Positions 36,504 through 46,679 of a stretch of 64,000 nt of DNA are shown piece after piece. Numbering within the stretch: position 1 is the first letter of the stretch; each line of letters begins with the position of its first letter. The translations under genes and the position numbers were made by a program. A model generated the notes under the pieces. The model did no database searches, was not told the DNA's origin, and saw only the letters and a program-made list of their open reading frames with translations. Origin of the DNA: Rickettsiaceae bacterium (GTDB lineage Bacteria; Pseudomonadota; Alphaproteobacteria; Rickettsiales; Rickettsiaceae); the NCBI GenBank assembly GCA_029266475.1, contig JAQSWU010000001.1, positions 1 to 64,000 on the forward strand, given 5' to 3'.

Positions 36504-37853
36504 ATGAGTTTTAAGATCGCTATTGTAGGCCGTCCTAATGTCGGCAAATCTACTATCTTTAATCGCCTAACCGGTACCAAGAAAGCTATAGTTCACGATA
36601 TGCCAGGCGTTACTCGTGACCGCAGATATGGCGAAGGTCATGTAGCGTCACTAGAATTTACGATAATCGATACTCCGGGGCTTGAAGAGGCCGAGAATGA
36701 AACTCTTGAATACCGCATGATGAAACAAACTGAAGCAGCCATCGACGAAGCTGACTTAGTTATGGTCACCGTCGATGGTAGAGTAGGCGTTACCCCTACC
36801 GACATGTTTTTTGCAAGCTGGGTAAGGAAAAAAGGGTGCAACGCTTTTCTGCTAGTCAATAAATGCGAGAAAACATTTATCCCTGATAAAGATTACTTTA
36901 AACTAGGATTCAAACAAATTGTACCTTTCTCTGCTGAACATGGACTTGGCATGGGGGAGTTATATGAAGCTATCGCCTCCTTTATGCCAGATGAAGAAGC
37001 GGAAGAAAGCGTTATTGCTGAAGCTAACTCTGAAAATGACGTTATAAGTATAGCTATAGTAGGAAGGCCAAATTCAGGTAAATCTACATTTATTAATGCT
37101 ATTATTGGCGAGGATAGGCTACTTACTGGTCCTGAAGCAGGTATCACTAGAGACTCAATAGATCTTGAGTTTGAATATAAAAGCCAGGCGCTAAAATTAG
37201 TAGACACTGCGGGGCTCCGTAAGAAAGCTAATATTAAGCTTGATCTTGAAAAAATGTCAACTGGCGATACTATTAAATCCTTGAAAATGGCGAATATAGT
37301 TATCATAATGATGGATGCAACCCATCCTTTTGAAGCGCAAGACCTTACCATTGCAAGCCTTGCTTACGAGGAAGGACGTGCTTTAATCATTGTTATTAAC
37401 AAAATAGATCTTATTGAAGATCCTACAACCTTCAGTAAGCAGGTAGAGAACTCTATCGATAGAATACTGCCGCAAGCAAAAGGCATTAGGGTTATTTATA
37501 CTTCGGCTTTAAAGAAAAAGAACTTAAATTCTGTATTGGATGCTTGTATTGCCGTTTACAAAAAATGGAATTTCCGTATTTCTACATTTAAATTGAATGA
37601 ATGGCTAAATTTTGCAACCGATGCCCATCCTTTGCCTCTACAAAAGCACGGCAAAAGAGTTAGAATTAAATATGCAACCCAGATAAAAATTAGACCGCCT
37701 GCTTTCAAATTATTCTGCAATCAACCCGAAATGATTCCAGAAAGTTATAAAAAATATCTACTCAATAGTATCAGAGAGCATTTCGATATGCCAGGAGTGC
37801 CTTTGCGTCTTGATTTCGTTAAGCCGCGTAACCCTTATGCGAAGAAAACATAA
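36504..37853 (+). CDS. der: ribosome-associated GTPase Der (EngA)
   Basis: 449 aa from the ATG at 36504; a GTG two codons upstream is less likely. Two tandem GTPase domains are seen: GRPNVGKSTIFNRL, DTPGLEE and NKCE in the first, GRPNSGKSTFINAI, DTAGLRKK and NKIDL in the second, followed by the KH-like C-terminal domain (from about 355). This double-G-domain layout is unique to Der, which is needed for 50S subunit assembly. hemD starts 4 bases after its stop, so der probably leads the hemD operon. Confidence 0.97.
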   Translation: MSFKIAIVGRPNVGKSTIFNRLTGTKKAIVHDMPGVTRDRRYGEGHVASLEFTIIDTPGLEEAENETLEYRMMKQTEAAIDEADLVMVTVDGRVGVTPTDMFFASWVRKKGCNAFLLVNKCEKTFIPDKDYFKLGFKQIVPFSAEHGLGMGELYEAIASFMPDEEAEESVIAEANSENDVISIAIVGRPNSGKSTFINAIIGEDRLLTGPEAGITRDSIDLEFEYKSQALKLVDTAGLRKKANIKLDLEKMSTGDTIKSLKMANIVIIMMDATHPFEAQDLTIASLAYEEGRALIIVINKIDLIEDPTTFSKQVENSIDRILPQAKGIRVIYTSALKKKNLNSVLDACIAVYKKWNFRISTFKLNEWLNFATDAHPLPLQKHGKRVRIKYATQIKIRPPAFKLFCNQPEMIPESYKKYLLNSIREHFDMPGVPLRLDFVKPRNPYAKKT

Positions 37854-37857
37854 GATA

Positions 37858-38535
37858 ATGCAATATGTTATTTTAACTAGGTCTTTAAGGGAAAATACAA
37901 GGCTTGCTAAAATATTAAAAGAAAATGGTATAGAGTCTATATCCTGCCCGCAAATCACCTTGAAAGAGCAAGATATAGATCTTTCTAAACTAACTTACTC
38001 AAACATAATAATTACAAGTAAATTCGCTGCAGAGATTGTAGCGCAAAAGCTCTCTTCACCAGTTAAAGCATATGTTGTTGGCGAGGAATCAGCTTTAATT
38101 TTAAGTACTAACCCTGCTATTACGGTAAAAAAAGTATATTCTAAAGTCTCCGAGCTGGAGCAAGGCTTAAGAGATAAGTTAGCAAGAGACGATTTTACCT
38201 ACCTATCCGGGAATTATGTGACCAAAGAACTACCCTGCCAAAGACTTATAATTTATAATACAACTTATACTAATTATATAAGCCATGAAGCAATAAAGTT
38301 GATAAAAGCCGGAAAAATCAAAGCCGTTTTGATCTATTCAAAACGAACAGCTATAAGTTTTAAGGAAACTATTATATGTAATAATTTAACAAGTTATATG
38401 GTAAATATTCAATTAATTACACTTAGTAAGCAAATAGGCCTTGAATTTGTAGATTTAGGCTGCAAAATATTATATTGTAATAAACCACGCGAAGTTGAAA
38501 TGATTAACTTATTAAAGAATGCAGTCTATGGATAA
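37858..38535 (+). CDS. hemD: uroporphyrinogen-III synthase
   Basis: 225 aa, from the ATG at 37858, which lies just after der; a longer frame would overlap der by 44 bases. The N-terminus MQYVILTRSLRENTRLAKIL is the HemD pattern (LTRP...A..L), followed by IIITSKFAAE and YVVGEESA, and in the second half KAVLIYSKRTA. The fold has two lobes and few invariant residues, so the call rests also on context: it is followed by mitofilin-like and HemY genes, the standard alphaproteobacterial order. The enzyme closes hydroxymethylbilane into uroporphyrinogen III in heme synthesis. Confidence 0.88.
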   Translation: MQYVILTRSLRENTRLAKILKENGIESISCPQITLKEQDIDLSKLTYSNIIITSKFAAEIVAQKLSSPVKAYVVGEESALILSTNPAITVKKVYSKVSELEQGLRDKLARDDFTYLSGNYVTKELPCQRLIIYNTTYTNYISHEAIKLIKAGKIKAVLIYSKRTAISFKETIICNNLTSYMVNIQLITLSKQIGLEFVDLGCKILYCNKPREVEMINLLKNAVYG

Positions 38536-39178
38536 AAAAAAGAATCCTTCTAATTTTTTTATATATGTCGCTATTACTATTATCACCCTAGCCATTGCTG
38601 TACTATACTTTGCAAAAAATTACAGCACCGATGAGTTAATCGCCAATTTTAAGAATAAAACTAAAGATAGTAGAAACCTACCGGAAAGCATAGCACATCA
38701 AAACTTACAGCAAATTAACGAGTTAAAGAACCAACTTGAGTTATGTAACCTTGAAAGAGAACGCTTGCAACATGATAGCACCAAAGTTGCGCTAGTAATG
38801 GCCGATAGTTACCGCCTACTTATAAATGAATTATTTGCGCTGAATCATTCATTTCAAAGACAACAAAATTATGAGCATATTATCAATCAAATTCGCTTAC
38901 TTTTAAAACAACAAGCTAGCCTAGAGCCCTTCCAAAATTATTTTGCTGTATTAGAGAACTATAATTCAAAATACCTACAAAACCCTTCTTCGGCGAAGAC
39001 AGTTGCCTTGGGATCAGGGTGGCTTAGAAATTTCCTTGATAAATGGATAACTATAGAAAAGCTTGATGAGGAACACCAAGCTAAAGCAACCGAATATGAA
39101 AAAACTTTCAAGGCTATTGAAGAACTCAGTAATTATGTTTCTTCAGAAGACTTCCTAAAAAAATTTATAGGTAGCTAA
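38528..39178 (+). CDS. inner-membrane mitofilin-like protein of the hem cluster
   Basis: 216 aa from ATG 38528, which overlaps the end of hemD by 8 bases; an ATG three codons upstream is possible. One N-terminal membrane helix (FFIYVAITIITLAIAVLYF, about 11-29) is followed by a coiled-coil region (about 55-85) and a helical C-terminal part. In alphaproteobacteria a mitofilin-domain protein sits between hemD and hemY, as here; this one is short. The assignment is from position and architecture, not from strong motifs. It probably sits in the inner membrane with its bulk in the periplasm. Confidence 0.7.
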   Translation: MDKKKNPSNFFIYVAITIITLAIAVLYFAKNYSTDELIANFKNKTKDSRNLPESIAHQNLQQINELKNQLELCNLERERLQHDSTKVALVMADSYRLLINELFALNHSFQRQQNYEHIINQIRLLLKQQASLEPFQNYFAVLENYNSKYLQNPSSAKTVALGSGWLRNFLDKWITIEKLDEEHQAKATEYEKTFKAIEELSNYVSSEDFLKKFIGS

Positions 39179-39179
39179 T

Positions 39180-40235
39180 ATGTTAAGAATATTTGCACTC
39201 ATTATTACCTTAATTACTCTTTATTTTGCCTTTGCTTATCTAGGAAAGTATGATTCAGCAATAACCCTCGAAGCTTATGGATATATAGTGCGTAGTAATG
39301 TATTCTTTGTAGCCTCGATATTACTGCTACTATACATAATATTCATGGCGGCAATCAAAATTATTGTCACCCTTTTTAATTTACCGCGCAATTTAGTTAC
39401 TATTTTTACTAATTATAAAAATAAAAAAGATAATGAGAATATCTTAACCGCCTGTAATCTTTTGCTTGCTGGTAATAATAGTGATGCAATCAATATTGCT
39501 AAAAAGTACCTAACTCACAAAAATGAATCAATCAAAAAGACTGCCAAGATGTTAATGTCCCGTGGTCTTACAAATCGAGATAAAGTCATTTATTTACAGG
39601 AAATGCTCGCCTATCCCGAGCTTCAGCCTTACGCTAATAGGAGTCTTGCAGAAACATTGATTCAGGCTGGCGATTATAGTAATGCCTTAATATTTGCCAG
39701 CGATGCACATTCTCAGGACAATAGCGATGTGAATGTTTTAAAGTTACTGTTTAAAATCTATGCACAGCTACAGCAATGGTCCAAATTTTTACATATTTTA
39801 GAGAAACTTAATAAGCAAGCCCCAGAATTCATATCGCAAAATAGAGAAGAAATCGCAAGAGTGTTTTTCGAAGCAGCTAAAAGAGCATTAGAAGTTGGAG
39901 AAGACCAAGAAACTACTGAATATTTAGAGCAATCGTTGCTTTACCAGCCGAATTATATTCCCTCAATAAATCTTCTTACTGAACTATATAATAACACTGG
40001 AAGACAACATCTGACTCAAAAGATTATTGAAAAAGCTTTCTACTATAAACCATCATTTGAGCTATTCGAAATTTATAAAACATGCACCGATCTTGCTCCT
40101 AGAGAGATATATGAAAGGCTCGCAGAAGAGTCTAATCCTAAGGACCATTTAGCGGTATTCATAAAAATTGCTTTAAATCTTGGGTTAGACGATATCGCAA
40201 GCGACCTTAACAATAATATTAAACTACTAAAATAG
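39180..40235 (+). CDS. hemY: HemY-like membrane protein with TPR repeats
   Basis: 351 aa. Two membrane helices (about 1-20 and 40-65) are followed by the HemY N-terminal region with NLLLAGNNSDAINIAKKYL and a series of TPR-like helical repeats up to the C-terminus (DYSNALIFASDAHSQDNSD, YLEQSLLYQPNYIPSINLL). This is the COG3898 HemY type, associated with heme genes in proteobacteria but not itself the protoporphyrinogen oxidase of the same name in Gram-positives. It begins one base after the mitofilin-like gene's stop. Confidence 0.83.
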   Translation: MLRIFALIITLITLYFAFAYLGKYDSAITLEAYGYIVRSNVFFVASILLLLYIIFMAAIKIIVTLFNLPRNLVTIFTNYKNKKDNENILTACNLLLAGNNSDAINIAKKYLTHKNESIKKTAKMLMSRGLTNRDKVIYLQEMLAYPELQPYANRSLAETLIQAGDYSNALIFASDAHSQDNSDVNVLKLLFKIYAQLQQWSKFLHILEKLNKQAPEFISQNREEIARVFFEAAKRALEVGEDQETTEYLEQSLLYQPNYIPSINLLTELYNNTGRQHLTQKIIEKAFYYKPSFELFEIYKTCTDLAPREIYERLAEESNPKDHLAVFIKIALNLGLDDIASDLNNNIKLLK

Positions 40236-40239
40236 CCAA

Positions 40240-41322
40240 ATGCTTGATCATTCTGACAAAGATAACATCATTCTAGATGACAGGCAGGAAGCTTTATTAG
40301 AAGTTTTTAACAAATATGCCAAGGAGCTTAACTCTTCTAGCCTCCTTAAAAAAGTTTCAACAATTTTTAGAAGAGATAAAAACTTTGCAGGTCTTTATAT
40401 CTATGGCGGTGTTGGGCGCGGTAAAACTATGCTAGCAAAAAGCTTCTATGATAGCTTGCAGGTTAGCAAGACACTTGAGCATTTTCAAATTTTTATGAAA
40501 ACTATTCATGAAAGGTTGCATATTCTTAGAAAACAAGAAAGACCTAATAATAATTTGGTAAAAATCATAGCGCAAGAATATGCTAAGAAATACAAATTGA
40601 TTATTCTTGATGAGTTTGAGGTTAAAGATATAGCTGATGCCATGACGCTTGCACGTCTTATACCTGAGCTACAAGCAATGGGCGTATTTATAGTAATTAC
40701 TACTAATATTCAGCCGCAAGAGCTATATAAAGATGGGATACAACGTGATAGCTTCCTGCCATTTATAACTTATTTGGAGCAGTATTTTGAAATTTTCCAT
40801 CTTGATAGCCAGCAGGATTATAGGCAGACTAAGAGCCTTAGCTTAGAAGAAAGGATTCTCTATCCTGCATCGCATGAGACAAATAAACAAATACAAAATT
40901 ATATCGAAAACCTGACCAAAAATAATTTTGAAACTAAAACTATAACAGTGTTTGGACGTAATCTTAAATTCGCTAAGTGCCATAGGAATATTTTAGTAAC
41001 TGATTTTGTAGAAATGTTTGAGGAAGAGCGCTCGCAAGCGGACTATATCGAAATTTGCAAAAACTTTGACTTAATTATAATAGAAAAAATTAGGGCTATC
41101 GTTGCCGATGATAAAAATACCGCGCTAAGATTTATAAATTTTCTAGATCAGGCTTATCTTACAAGAGTCATAATCATTGCTCAGTTAGAACATACTCCAG
41201 AAAATATTCTGCAAATTAAAAGCGGTTTAAAAGAAGTTACGCGCGCTCTCTCAAGGTTACGAGAGATGAATTCCGATGAATATATGGAGCGCTCAAAATT
41301 CAAAGAGAGGCTAAATGGATAA
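40240..41322 (+). CDS. zapE: cell division protein ZapE (AFG1-like ATPase)
   Basis: 360 aa. Walker A is IYGGVGRGKTMLAKSFYDSL (about 54-73), with the family variant GRGKTML; Walker B and downstream region IILDEFEVKDIADAM (about 125-139) is diagnostic of the AFG1/ZapE family. Sensor motif ITTNIQP follows. It is a peripheral inner-membrane ATPase that affects the division ring; the mitochondrial homologue handles respiratory proteins. It starts 4 bases after hemY and overlaps tmk by 8 bases, so hemD to tmk is probably one transcript. Confidence 0.95.
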   Translation: MLDHSDKDNIILDDRQEALLEVFNKYAKELNSSSLLKKVSTIFRRDKNFAGLYIYGGVGRGKTMLAKSFYDSLQVSKTLEHFQIFMKTIHERLHILRKQERPNNNLVKIIAQEYAKKYKLIILDEFEVKDIADAMTLARLIPELQAMGVFIVITTNIQPQELYKDGIQRDSFLPFITYLEQYFEIFHLDSQQDYRQTKSLSLEERILYPASHETNKQIQNYIENLTKNNFETKTITVFGRNLKFAKCHRNILVTDFVEMFEEERSQADYIEICKNFDLIIIEKIRAIVADDKNTALRFINFLDQAYLTRVIIIAQLEHTPENILQIKSGLKEVTRALSRLREMNSDEYMERSKFKERLNG

Positions 41323-41965
41323 GCCACAAGAGCAGCGAGGAGTTCAGCGTCTATATAATAAAGGTATTTTCATTACTTTTGAAGGAGGAGAAGGCTCTGG
41401 CAAAACCACCCAAAGCAAATTACTCAAAAGTTATTTTGATGCTCAAAACATACCCTGTATTTGGACAAGAGAGATCGGTGGAACTGAGAGCGCTGAACAG
41501 ATCCGCAGTGTTATATTAGATAATGAGCTTGACACCCGTACAGAAATGTTACTTGCTATGGCTGCTCGCGTAGAGCATGTGGAAAATTTAATCAAACCTG
41601 CCCTACAGCAAGGCTCAATAGTAATTTGCGACAGATTCGTAGATTCAACTGCTGCTTATCAAGGTTCTACACTTGGTAATGATCTAATATTTAGTATGCA
41701 TGATGAAATCTTTAACTCATTCCTGCCAAACTTTACTTTTTATATGAATATTGATCCCCGAAAAGCCTTGGAGCGAGCTCTGATCCGAGGGGATATTAAT
41801 AAATTTGAAGAAAAACCCCTTGAGTTCCACTATAGAGTTCAAGAGGCTTTTTTAACAATTTCTAAGAGATTTCCTGAGCGTATTATCATTATCGATGCCG
41901 ACAGACCACAAACTATTATAGCAGAAGAGATATTAGAAGCGACCTTGGAACGCTTGATAGACTAA
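41315..41965 (+). CDS. tmk: thymidylate kinase
   Basis: 216 aa. P-loop FEGGEGSGKTTQSKLLKSYF (about 18-37), TREIGGTESAEQIR (where most homologues have TREPGGT), and the DRx motif VICDRFVDSTAAYQG (about 106-120). The LID region carries RALIRGDINKFE. It phosphorylates dTMP to dTDP with ATP. The first 16 residues precede the conserved core and may include an unneeded extension, but the start is kept because it couples to zapE by an 8-base overlap. Confidence 0.95.
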   Translation: MDKPQEQRGVQRLYNKGIFITFEGGEGSGKTTQSKLLKSYFDAQNIPCIWTREIGGTESAEQIRSVILDNELDTRTEMLLAMAARVEHVENLIKPALQQGSIVICDRFVDSTAAYQGSTLGNDLIFSMHDEIFNSFLPNFTFYMNIDPRKALERALIRGDINKFEEKPLEFHYRVQEAFLTISKRFPERIIIIDADRPQTIIAEEILEATLERLID

Positions 41966-42089
41966 TTGAGATTCTATATTTTTAGTTTATTTCACCTCGC
42001 TATATTCATTAGAGCTTTTGATAATTTTACTAGAATATATTATAATAAAAATATATAATGCACAGTTAATTATTTTTGTTAGGTAAATT

Positions 42090-43115
42090 TTGTCTATTAT
42101 ACTTGCAATAGAATCAAGCTGCGATGATACTTCGGCTGCTATAATTACAGATAAAAAGGAAATCTTATCTAATATAGTTGTCTCACAAATTACAGAACAT
42201 TCTCCATATTCTGGGGTAGTACCAGAGATTGCAGCCCGTGCTCATATGGGGAACTTAAAAGCAGCAGTGCAAGCAGCCCTTGAAGAAGCAAGTCTTAAAT
42301 TATTTAACATCAATGCATTCGCAGCAACAGCAGGGCCAGGCCTTATAGGTGGAGTGATTGTTGGCACTATGTTTGCAAAATCACTTGCCTCAGTTAATAA
42401 AAAACCCTATATAGCTGTCAACCACTTAGAAGGACATGCTCTAACCGCACGTCTATGTACTAATATAGAATATCCATTTTTACTATTACTTGTATCTGGA
42501 GGTCATTGCCAATTTATTGCTGTTGAAAAACTAGGTAAATATAAAATACTTGGCCAAACCCTTGATGATGCTGTTGGCGAAGCCTTCGATAAGGTAGCAA
42601 AAATGCTAGGACTCGGTTATCCTGGAGGACCTATTGTAGAAAAACTTGCACTAAATGGCGATCCTAACACTTACCCATTCCCACTCTCTATGGTTGGCAG
42701 GGAAGGCTGCGATATGTCATTTTCCGGTCTTAAAACTGCCGTACGAAAAGTTATACAAGAAAGACAATCCATTCTAACTCAAAATGAGATAAATAATATA
42801 TGCGCTTCATTCCAGCATACTGTTGCCAGGATACTTTCAAATAGGCTCGAAAAAGCTATTAGTATCTATAGAACCAAATTTAATACTAGTAGTTTTGTGC
42901 TCTCAGGCGGGGTTGCCGCTAATATGTACTTAAGAAAATCTCTCGAAAGTACCCTTGCTAACCATGGCTTTAATCTTTACGCTCCACCACTTAAGCTTTG
43001 CACTGATAATGCTGCTATGATTGGTTGGGCTGCAATGGAGCGCTTCCAAGCAGACATGACCTCCACTTTAGACTTTTGCCCTAGAGCTCGCTGGAGCTTA
43101 GAAGATTTATCTTGA
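42090..43115 (+). CDS. tsaD: tRNA threonylcarbamoyltransferase TsaD, TTG start
   Basis: 341 aa, family length. It begins [20 protein letters not shown], the hallmark N-terminus, and no ATG precedes it, so the TTG at 42090 is the start, with TTAGG 6 bases upstream. The metal-binding [11 protein letters not shown] (about 109-119) and PEIAARAHM (about 47-55), and [10 protein letters not shown], are all intact. With TsaB, TsaE and TsaC it makes the t6A modification at position 37 of ANN-decoding tRNAs. It lies 124 bases after tmk and probably has its own promoter. Confidence 0.96.
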   Translation: MSIILAIESSCDDTSAAIITDKKEILSNIVVSQITEHSPYSGVVPEIAARAHMGNLKAAVQAALEEASLKLFNINAFAATAGPGLIGGVIVGTMFAKSLASVNKKPYIAVNHLEGHALTARLCTNIEYPFLLLLVSGGHCQFIAVEKLGKYKILGQTLDDAVGEAFDKVAKMLGLGYPGGPIVEKLALNGDPNTYPFPLSMVGREGCDMSFSGLKTAVRKVIQERQSILTQNEINNICASFQHTVARILSNRLEKAISIYRTKFNTSSFVLSGGVAANMYLRKSLESTLANHGFNLYAPPLKLCTDNAAMIGWAAMERFQADMTSTLDFCPRARWSLEDLS

Positions 43116-43272
43116 ACTTACTGAATTAAGTCGAACGGTTACTTACGCATAATTGTAAAATAGTAATATTATTAATATTTTTTCAGCCTGCGTTAATTTC
43201 ATAATACTCCATTAAATAATTATGTTCTATACTGGCATTATCATAGCTTAAAATAGTTATCGTAAATGCAGC

Positions 43273-43308
43273 TTTTAGTCATGCTCTCATTTGAGCGTAT
43301 GACTAAAA
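43273..43308. terminator. long hairpin between tsaD and the next gene
   Basis: TTTTAGTCAT pairs with ATGACTAAAA over 10 bp and GCTC with GAGC over 4 more, with a 2-base bulge and a 6-base loop. It lies 157 bases after tsaD and 43 before the next start. It may terminate tsaD or act in the leader of the 121-aa gene. Confidence 0.5.
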
Positions 43309-43351
43309 TTAACTATTAAGCCCAATCAATTTTATCCAAAAAGGAATTCTT

Positions 43352-43717
43352 ATGCTACTTGAACCTATTAAGCTAACTTCAAAGGATATTACCGCTGGCG
43401 ATGGTATACTCGGGGCTCACACCCCTAATGAAAATTTCTTTCATGTCACTAAAGGAGATTTCTTCGCAATATTTTTTGCAAATAGAGATGCAGCTCTCTA
43501 CGTATATACCCCGGATGGATTAAGCAATATTTACGAAAGCGGCCTACCATTCTATAACCTTGAAACTCTTAAAGATGCATTTAACGAAACCCCAGGGCTT
43601 GCCGCTAGAATTGAGGATAATAAGCTTGTACTGATTTCTGCAGAAGGTATCAATGTAGAAGGGCAACTTGCTGCCGAACTTGGGCTGGCGGGGCACCTTA
43701 ATCTCGGAGAGGAGTAA
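43352..43717 (+). CDS. unrecognised protein (121 aa)
   Basis: AAGGAAT lies 6 bases before the ATG, so the start is well supported. The protein is soluble, acidic and mostly beta, with FHVTKGDFFAIFFANRDAAL, a helix YNLETLKDAFNETPGLAARI and then KLVLISAEGINVEGQLAAEL. The order strand, helix with AFNETPGL, strand LVLIS resembles domains of flagellar hook-type proteins that carry INATPG..A....G.L.L, but this is a weak resemblance. A long hairpin precedes it and glyS is convergent. Confidence 0.7.
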   Translation: MLLEPIKLTSKDITAGDGILGAHTPNENFFHVTKGDFFAIFFANRDAALYVYTPDGLSNIYESGLPFYNLETLKDAFNETPGLAARIEDNKLVLISAEGINVEGQLAAELGLAGHLNLGEE

Positions 43718-43732
43718 AAAAACATAAACTAG

Positions 43733-43751
43733 AAAAAGGCTCATGCGAGCC
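43733..43751 (-). terminator. rho-independent terminator of glyS
   Basis: GGCTC/GAGCC stem (43738-43742 with 43747-43751) with a 4-base loop; on the minus strand it is followed by TTTTT (43733-43737). It lies 9 bases past the glyS stop. Confidence 0.7.
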
Positions 43752-43759
43752 CCTCTTTC

Positions 43760-45802
43760 CTAAACAAGCTCGTTAAAATTAGCTAGTTTATTAAATATAT
43801 TCACGATAGATTTGAGTATAGATAGTCTATTTTCAGTTAATTGAATATCTGAGCTAACCACTATAACTTTATCAAAAAACCTACCAAGCGGGCTATGTAA
43901 GCTTGAAAGCTTGCCTAAAGCTTGCTCTAGCTGACTAGATGCGAGCAAATCGCTCACCTCCTTCTTTAAAGGATTTATAAATTTAACTAGCTCAATCTCT
44001 TCACTATCCTTAAGAAGAGTTTCGTCAATATTATCGCTGATACCAGCTTTAAATTTTTTCTCTTCCTGCGAAAGAATATTATACGCACGCTTGAAGGATT
44101 GCAATAATATCCCCCCTTGCTCGGATGTTGTAAAATTTTGTAAGGCCTCAAGCTTCTTTACTATAGAGAGTAAATTACTATCATGAGTTAGCTTAACGCA
44201 AGCATTAACAAGATTGACCTCATATTTATCTTTAAGCAGATTCTTAACTCTGTCTTCTAAGAAGGAAATAATAGATTTTGTTGCCATCTTATCCTCTGCA
44301 AGCGCAGGAAAGGCCTCTACTACTTGCTTAAGTGTAAATTCGACAATGGGAATTAGTGAAATATTCATGTTATTGGCAAGAATAGTATTAATAACCCCTA
44401 GAGCATAACGTCTAAGCGCAAATGGATCCCCTGAGCCTGTTGCTTTTTCTCCGGCTAAAGATAATGCAACCAGACTATCAAGTTTGTCGGCTATTGCAAG
44501 ATAAGCTGAGGTACCAGTTGGTACATTATCATTAGGTCCAAGCGGTTGGTAATGATCAGATATCGCCTGCGCTATTTCAGAAGACAATCCAGCCGAAGTT
44601 GCATAATACCTCCCTATAATACCTTGCAATTCTGGAAACTCACTAACAACACCACTGACTAAATCACATTTACAAAATTTTGCAGCGACAGCTAAGGCTT
44701 TATCAGTTGGCGCTAGGAAGCTTGCAATCTTTCCAACTCTATCTACCTTATCTTTAAGTGTGCCGAGCTTTGCGTGGAATGTTACTTTAGAAAGCCGTTC
44801 ATACATAGCCTCAAGGCTTGTTTTTAAGTCTAATTCATAAAAGAATTTAGCATCAGCAAGGCGCGCCGATAATACTTTTTCATTACCTTTCACAACGTTG
44901 TCACTTGCATCAATATTTGAGGCAAAAATAAAGTATGGAGCAAATTTGCCTGATTTGTCGCTTACTGTAAAATATTTTTGATGCATGCGCATGGCCGAAG
45001 TTAGGATTTCATGCGGTACTGTTAGAAATTTCTCTGGAATCGTTCCAAGCATAAGCTTTGGATATTCGACCAGACCAGCCACTTCTTCAAGCAACCCTTC
45101 ATCCTGATTCAATACCAAATTATGCTGATTGAGCAATGCATCAGTCTGCTGACGAATTATAGTCTTTCGCTCCTCCCGATCGAGTATCACTAGATTTTCT
45201 TTTAATTTAGTTTTGTAATCTTCAAATGAATTTACTTCAATTGGAGTGAAGCGTAAAAATTTATGGCCGAAAGTAATATTATTTGACCTAAGATGCTTAA
45301 AATTAATAGCAAGCACTTCATTATTATATAAGCAAAGGATATTTTTTATAGGCCTAATCCAGGCAAGTTTATACTCACCCCAAAACATCGATTTTGGCCA
45401 GACGTAATCTGTTAGAACTTGATTAATAACCTCAGGCAAAATAGTTTCGGTTGGTCTTGCAGGAATATTTTCCCTATAAACATAACATTCTGCCCCCTTT
45501 ACTTCCTGTATTTCAAGGTTGTTTAATTCTTGACCTACTGATTTTGCGAATCCTTCTATAGCTTTCGCATCAGACCCAACACGTGGCCCTTTTTTCTCAA
45601 CTAGGTAACCTGGAATCTCTGTGCATAAGCCTGTCGCGTAGATAGTTATACGGCAAGGGCCTGAGAAAACTTTAAGCTCACTAAATGAAATATTTTTTGA
45701 GAAAAAGGCATCACTAAATAACTTTTTAAAATTTTGCTCAGCTCGTGGCTGCATTAAAGCCGGTATTTCCTCAGAGTACAATTCAAGTAATAATTCTGTC
45801 AT
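43760..45802 (-). CDS. glyS: glycyl-tRNA synthetase beta subunit
   Basis: 680 aa, usual length. It begins TELLLELYSEEIPALMQPRA, the GlyS signature, and contains VEKKGPRVGSDAKA, TVPHEILTSAMRMHQKYF and, in the HD-like part, ATGSGDPFALRRYALG, all family hallmarks; the C-terminal anticodon-binding region ends in SPLGRFFDKVIVVSSD. The beta subunit binds tRNA-Gly and completes the alpha2-beta2 enzyme. It follows glyQ with one base between the genes. Confidence 0.97.
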   Translation of the reverse strand: MTELLLELYSEEIPALMQPRAEQNFKKLFSDAFFSKNISFSELKVFSGPCRITIYATGLCTEIPGYLVEKKGPRVGSDAKAIEGFAKSVGQELNNLEIQEVKGAECYVYRENIPARPTETILPEVINQVLTDYVWPKSMFWGEYKLAWIRPIKNILCLYNNEVLAINFKHLRSNNITFGHKFLRFTPIEVNSFEDYKTKLKENLVILDREERKTIIRQQTDALLNQHNLVLNQDEGLLEEVAGLVEYPKLMLGTIPEKFLTVPHEILTSAMRMHQKYFTVSDKSGKFAPYFIFASNIDASDNVVKGNEKVLSARLADAKFFYELDLKTSLEAMYERLSKVTFHAKLGTLKDKVDRVGKIASFLAPTDKALAVAAKFCKCDLVSGVVSEFPELQGIIGRYYATSAGLSSEIAQAISDHYQPLGPNDNVPTGTSAYLAIADKLDSLVALSLAGEKATGSGDPFALRRYALGVINTILANNMNISLIPIVEFTLKQVVEAFPALAEDKMATKSIISFLEDRVKNLLKDKYEVNLVNACVKLTHDSNLLSIVKKLEALQNFTTSEQGGILLQSFKRAYNILSQEEKKFKAGISDNIDETLLKDSEEIELVKFINPLKKEVSDLLASSQLEQALGKLSSLHSPLGRFFDKVIVVSSDIQLTENRLSILKSIVNIFNKLANFNELV

Positions 45803-45803
45803 T

Positions 45804-46679
45804 TTAAACTTCTGCTCCTTGTTGCTTCATCCATTGACTACAACATAATTTAGCCATCTGCCTTACCCTTACGATGTAGGCCGCACGCTCTGTTACGCTG
45901 ATTACCCCACGTGCGTCAAGTAAATTGAATATATGGCTGGCTTTTATACAAAAATCATATGCTGGCAACGGTAGGCTTTTTTCTATTAAAAATTTACATT
46001 GAGTTTCACAATCCGTGAAATGTCTAAGTAGTATATCAGTGTTTGCATATTCAAGGTTAAATGCTGAGAATTGGCGCTCAGATTCCTCATAAACATCTGC
46101 ATAGCTCATAGCTTTAGAGCCAGTTTGCCCATTCCAATCAATTTTTTTAAAGTCATCAACCCCTTGCAGATACATAGTGAGACGCTCAAGCCCATATGTA
46201 ATTTCGCCTGCAACAGGTCTACATTCAATGCCGCCAATCTGTTGCATATAAGTAAACTGCGATATTTCCATTCCGTTACACCATACTTCCCAACCAAGAC
46301 CTGAAGCACCTAGAGTCGGCGACTCCCAGTCATCCTCTACAAATCTAATGTCATTTTGGCTTGGATCAAGGCCTAATCTTTTAATACTTTCTAAATATAA
46401 TTCCTGAATATTATCTGGTGAAGGCTTTAAAATTACCTGAAATTGGTAATAATGCTGTAGCCTGTTTGGATGCTCACCATAACGACTATCAACAGGACGG
46501 CGTGATGGTTGAACATACGCAACATTCCAAGGCTTTGGTCCTAGGGTGCGCAGCACTGTTGCAGGGTGGAACGTTCCTGCTCCCATCTCCACATCATAAG
46601 GCTGAAGAATAACGCAGCCCTGCTCGCTCCAAAAATTTTGTAGTTCAAATATAATCTCTTGAAAAGAAAGTTTTCTCAT
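45804..46679 (-). CDS. glyQ: glycyl-tRNA synthetase alpha subunit
   Basis: 291 aa. It begins [20 protein letters not shown] and contains [39 protein letters not shown] and [13 protein letters not shown], the class II catalytic motifs of the bacterial alpha subunit. It makes glycyl-adenylate and transfers glycine to tRNA-Gly together with GlyS. First gene of the glyQS operon. Confidence 0.98.
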   Translation of the reverse strand: MRKLSFQEIIFELQNFWSEQGCVILQPYDVEMGAGTFHPATVLRTLGPKPWNVAYVQPSRRPVDSRYGEHPNRLQHYYQFQVILKPSPDNIQELYLESIKRLGLDPSQNDIRFVEDDWESPTLGASGLGWEVWCNGMEISQFTYMQQIGGIECRPVAGEITYGLERLTMYLQGVDDFKKIDWNGQTGSKAMSYADVYEESERQFSAFNLEYANTDILLRHFTDCETQCKFLIEKSLPLPAYDFCIKASHIFNLLDARGVISVTERAAYIVRVRQMAKLCCSQWMKQQGAEV

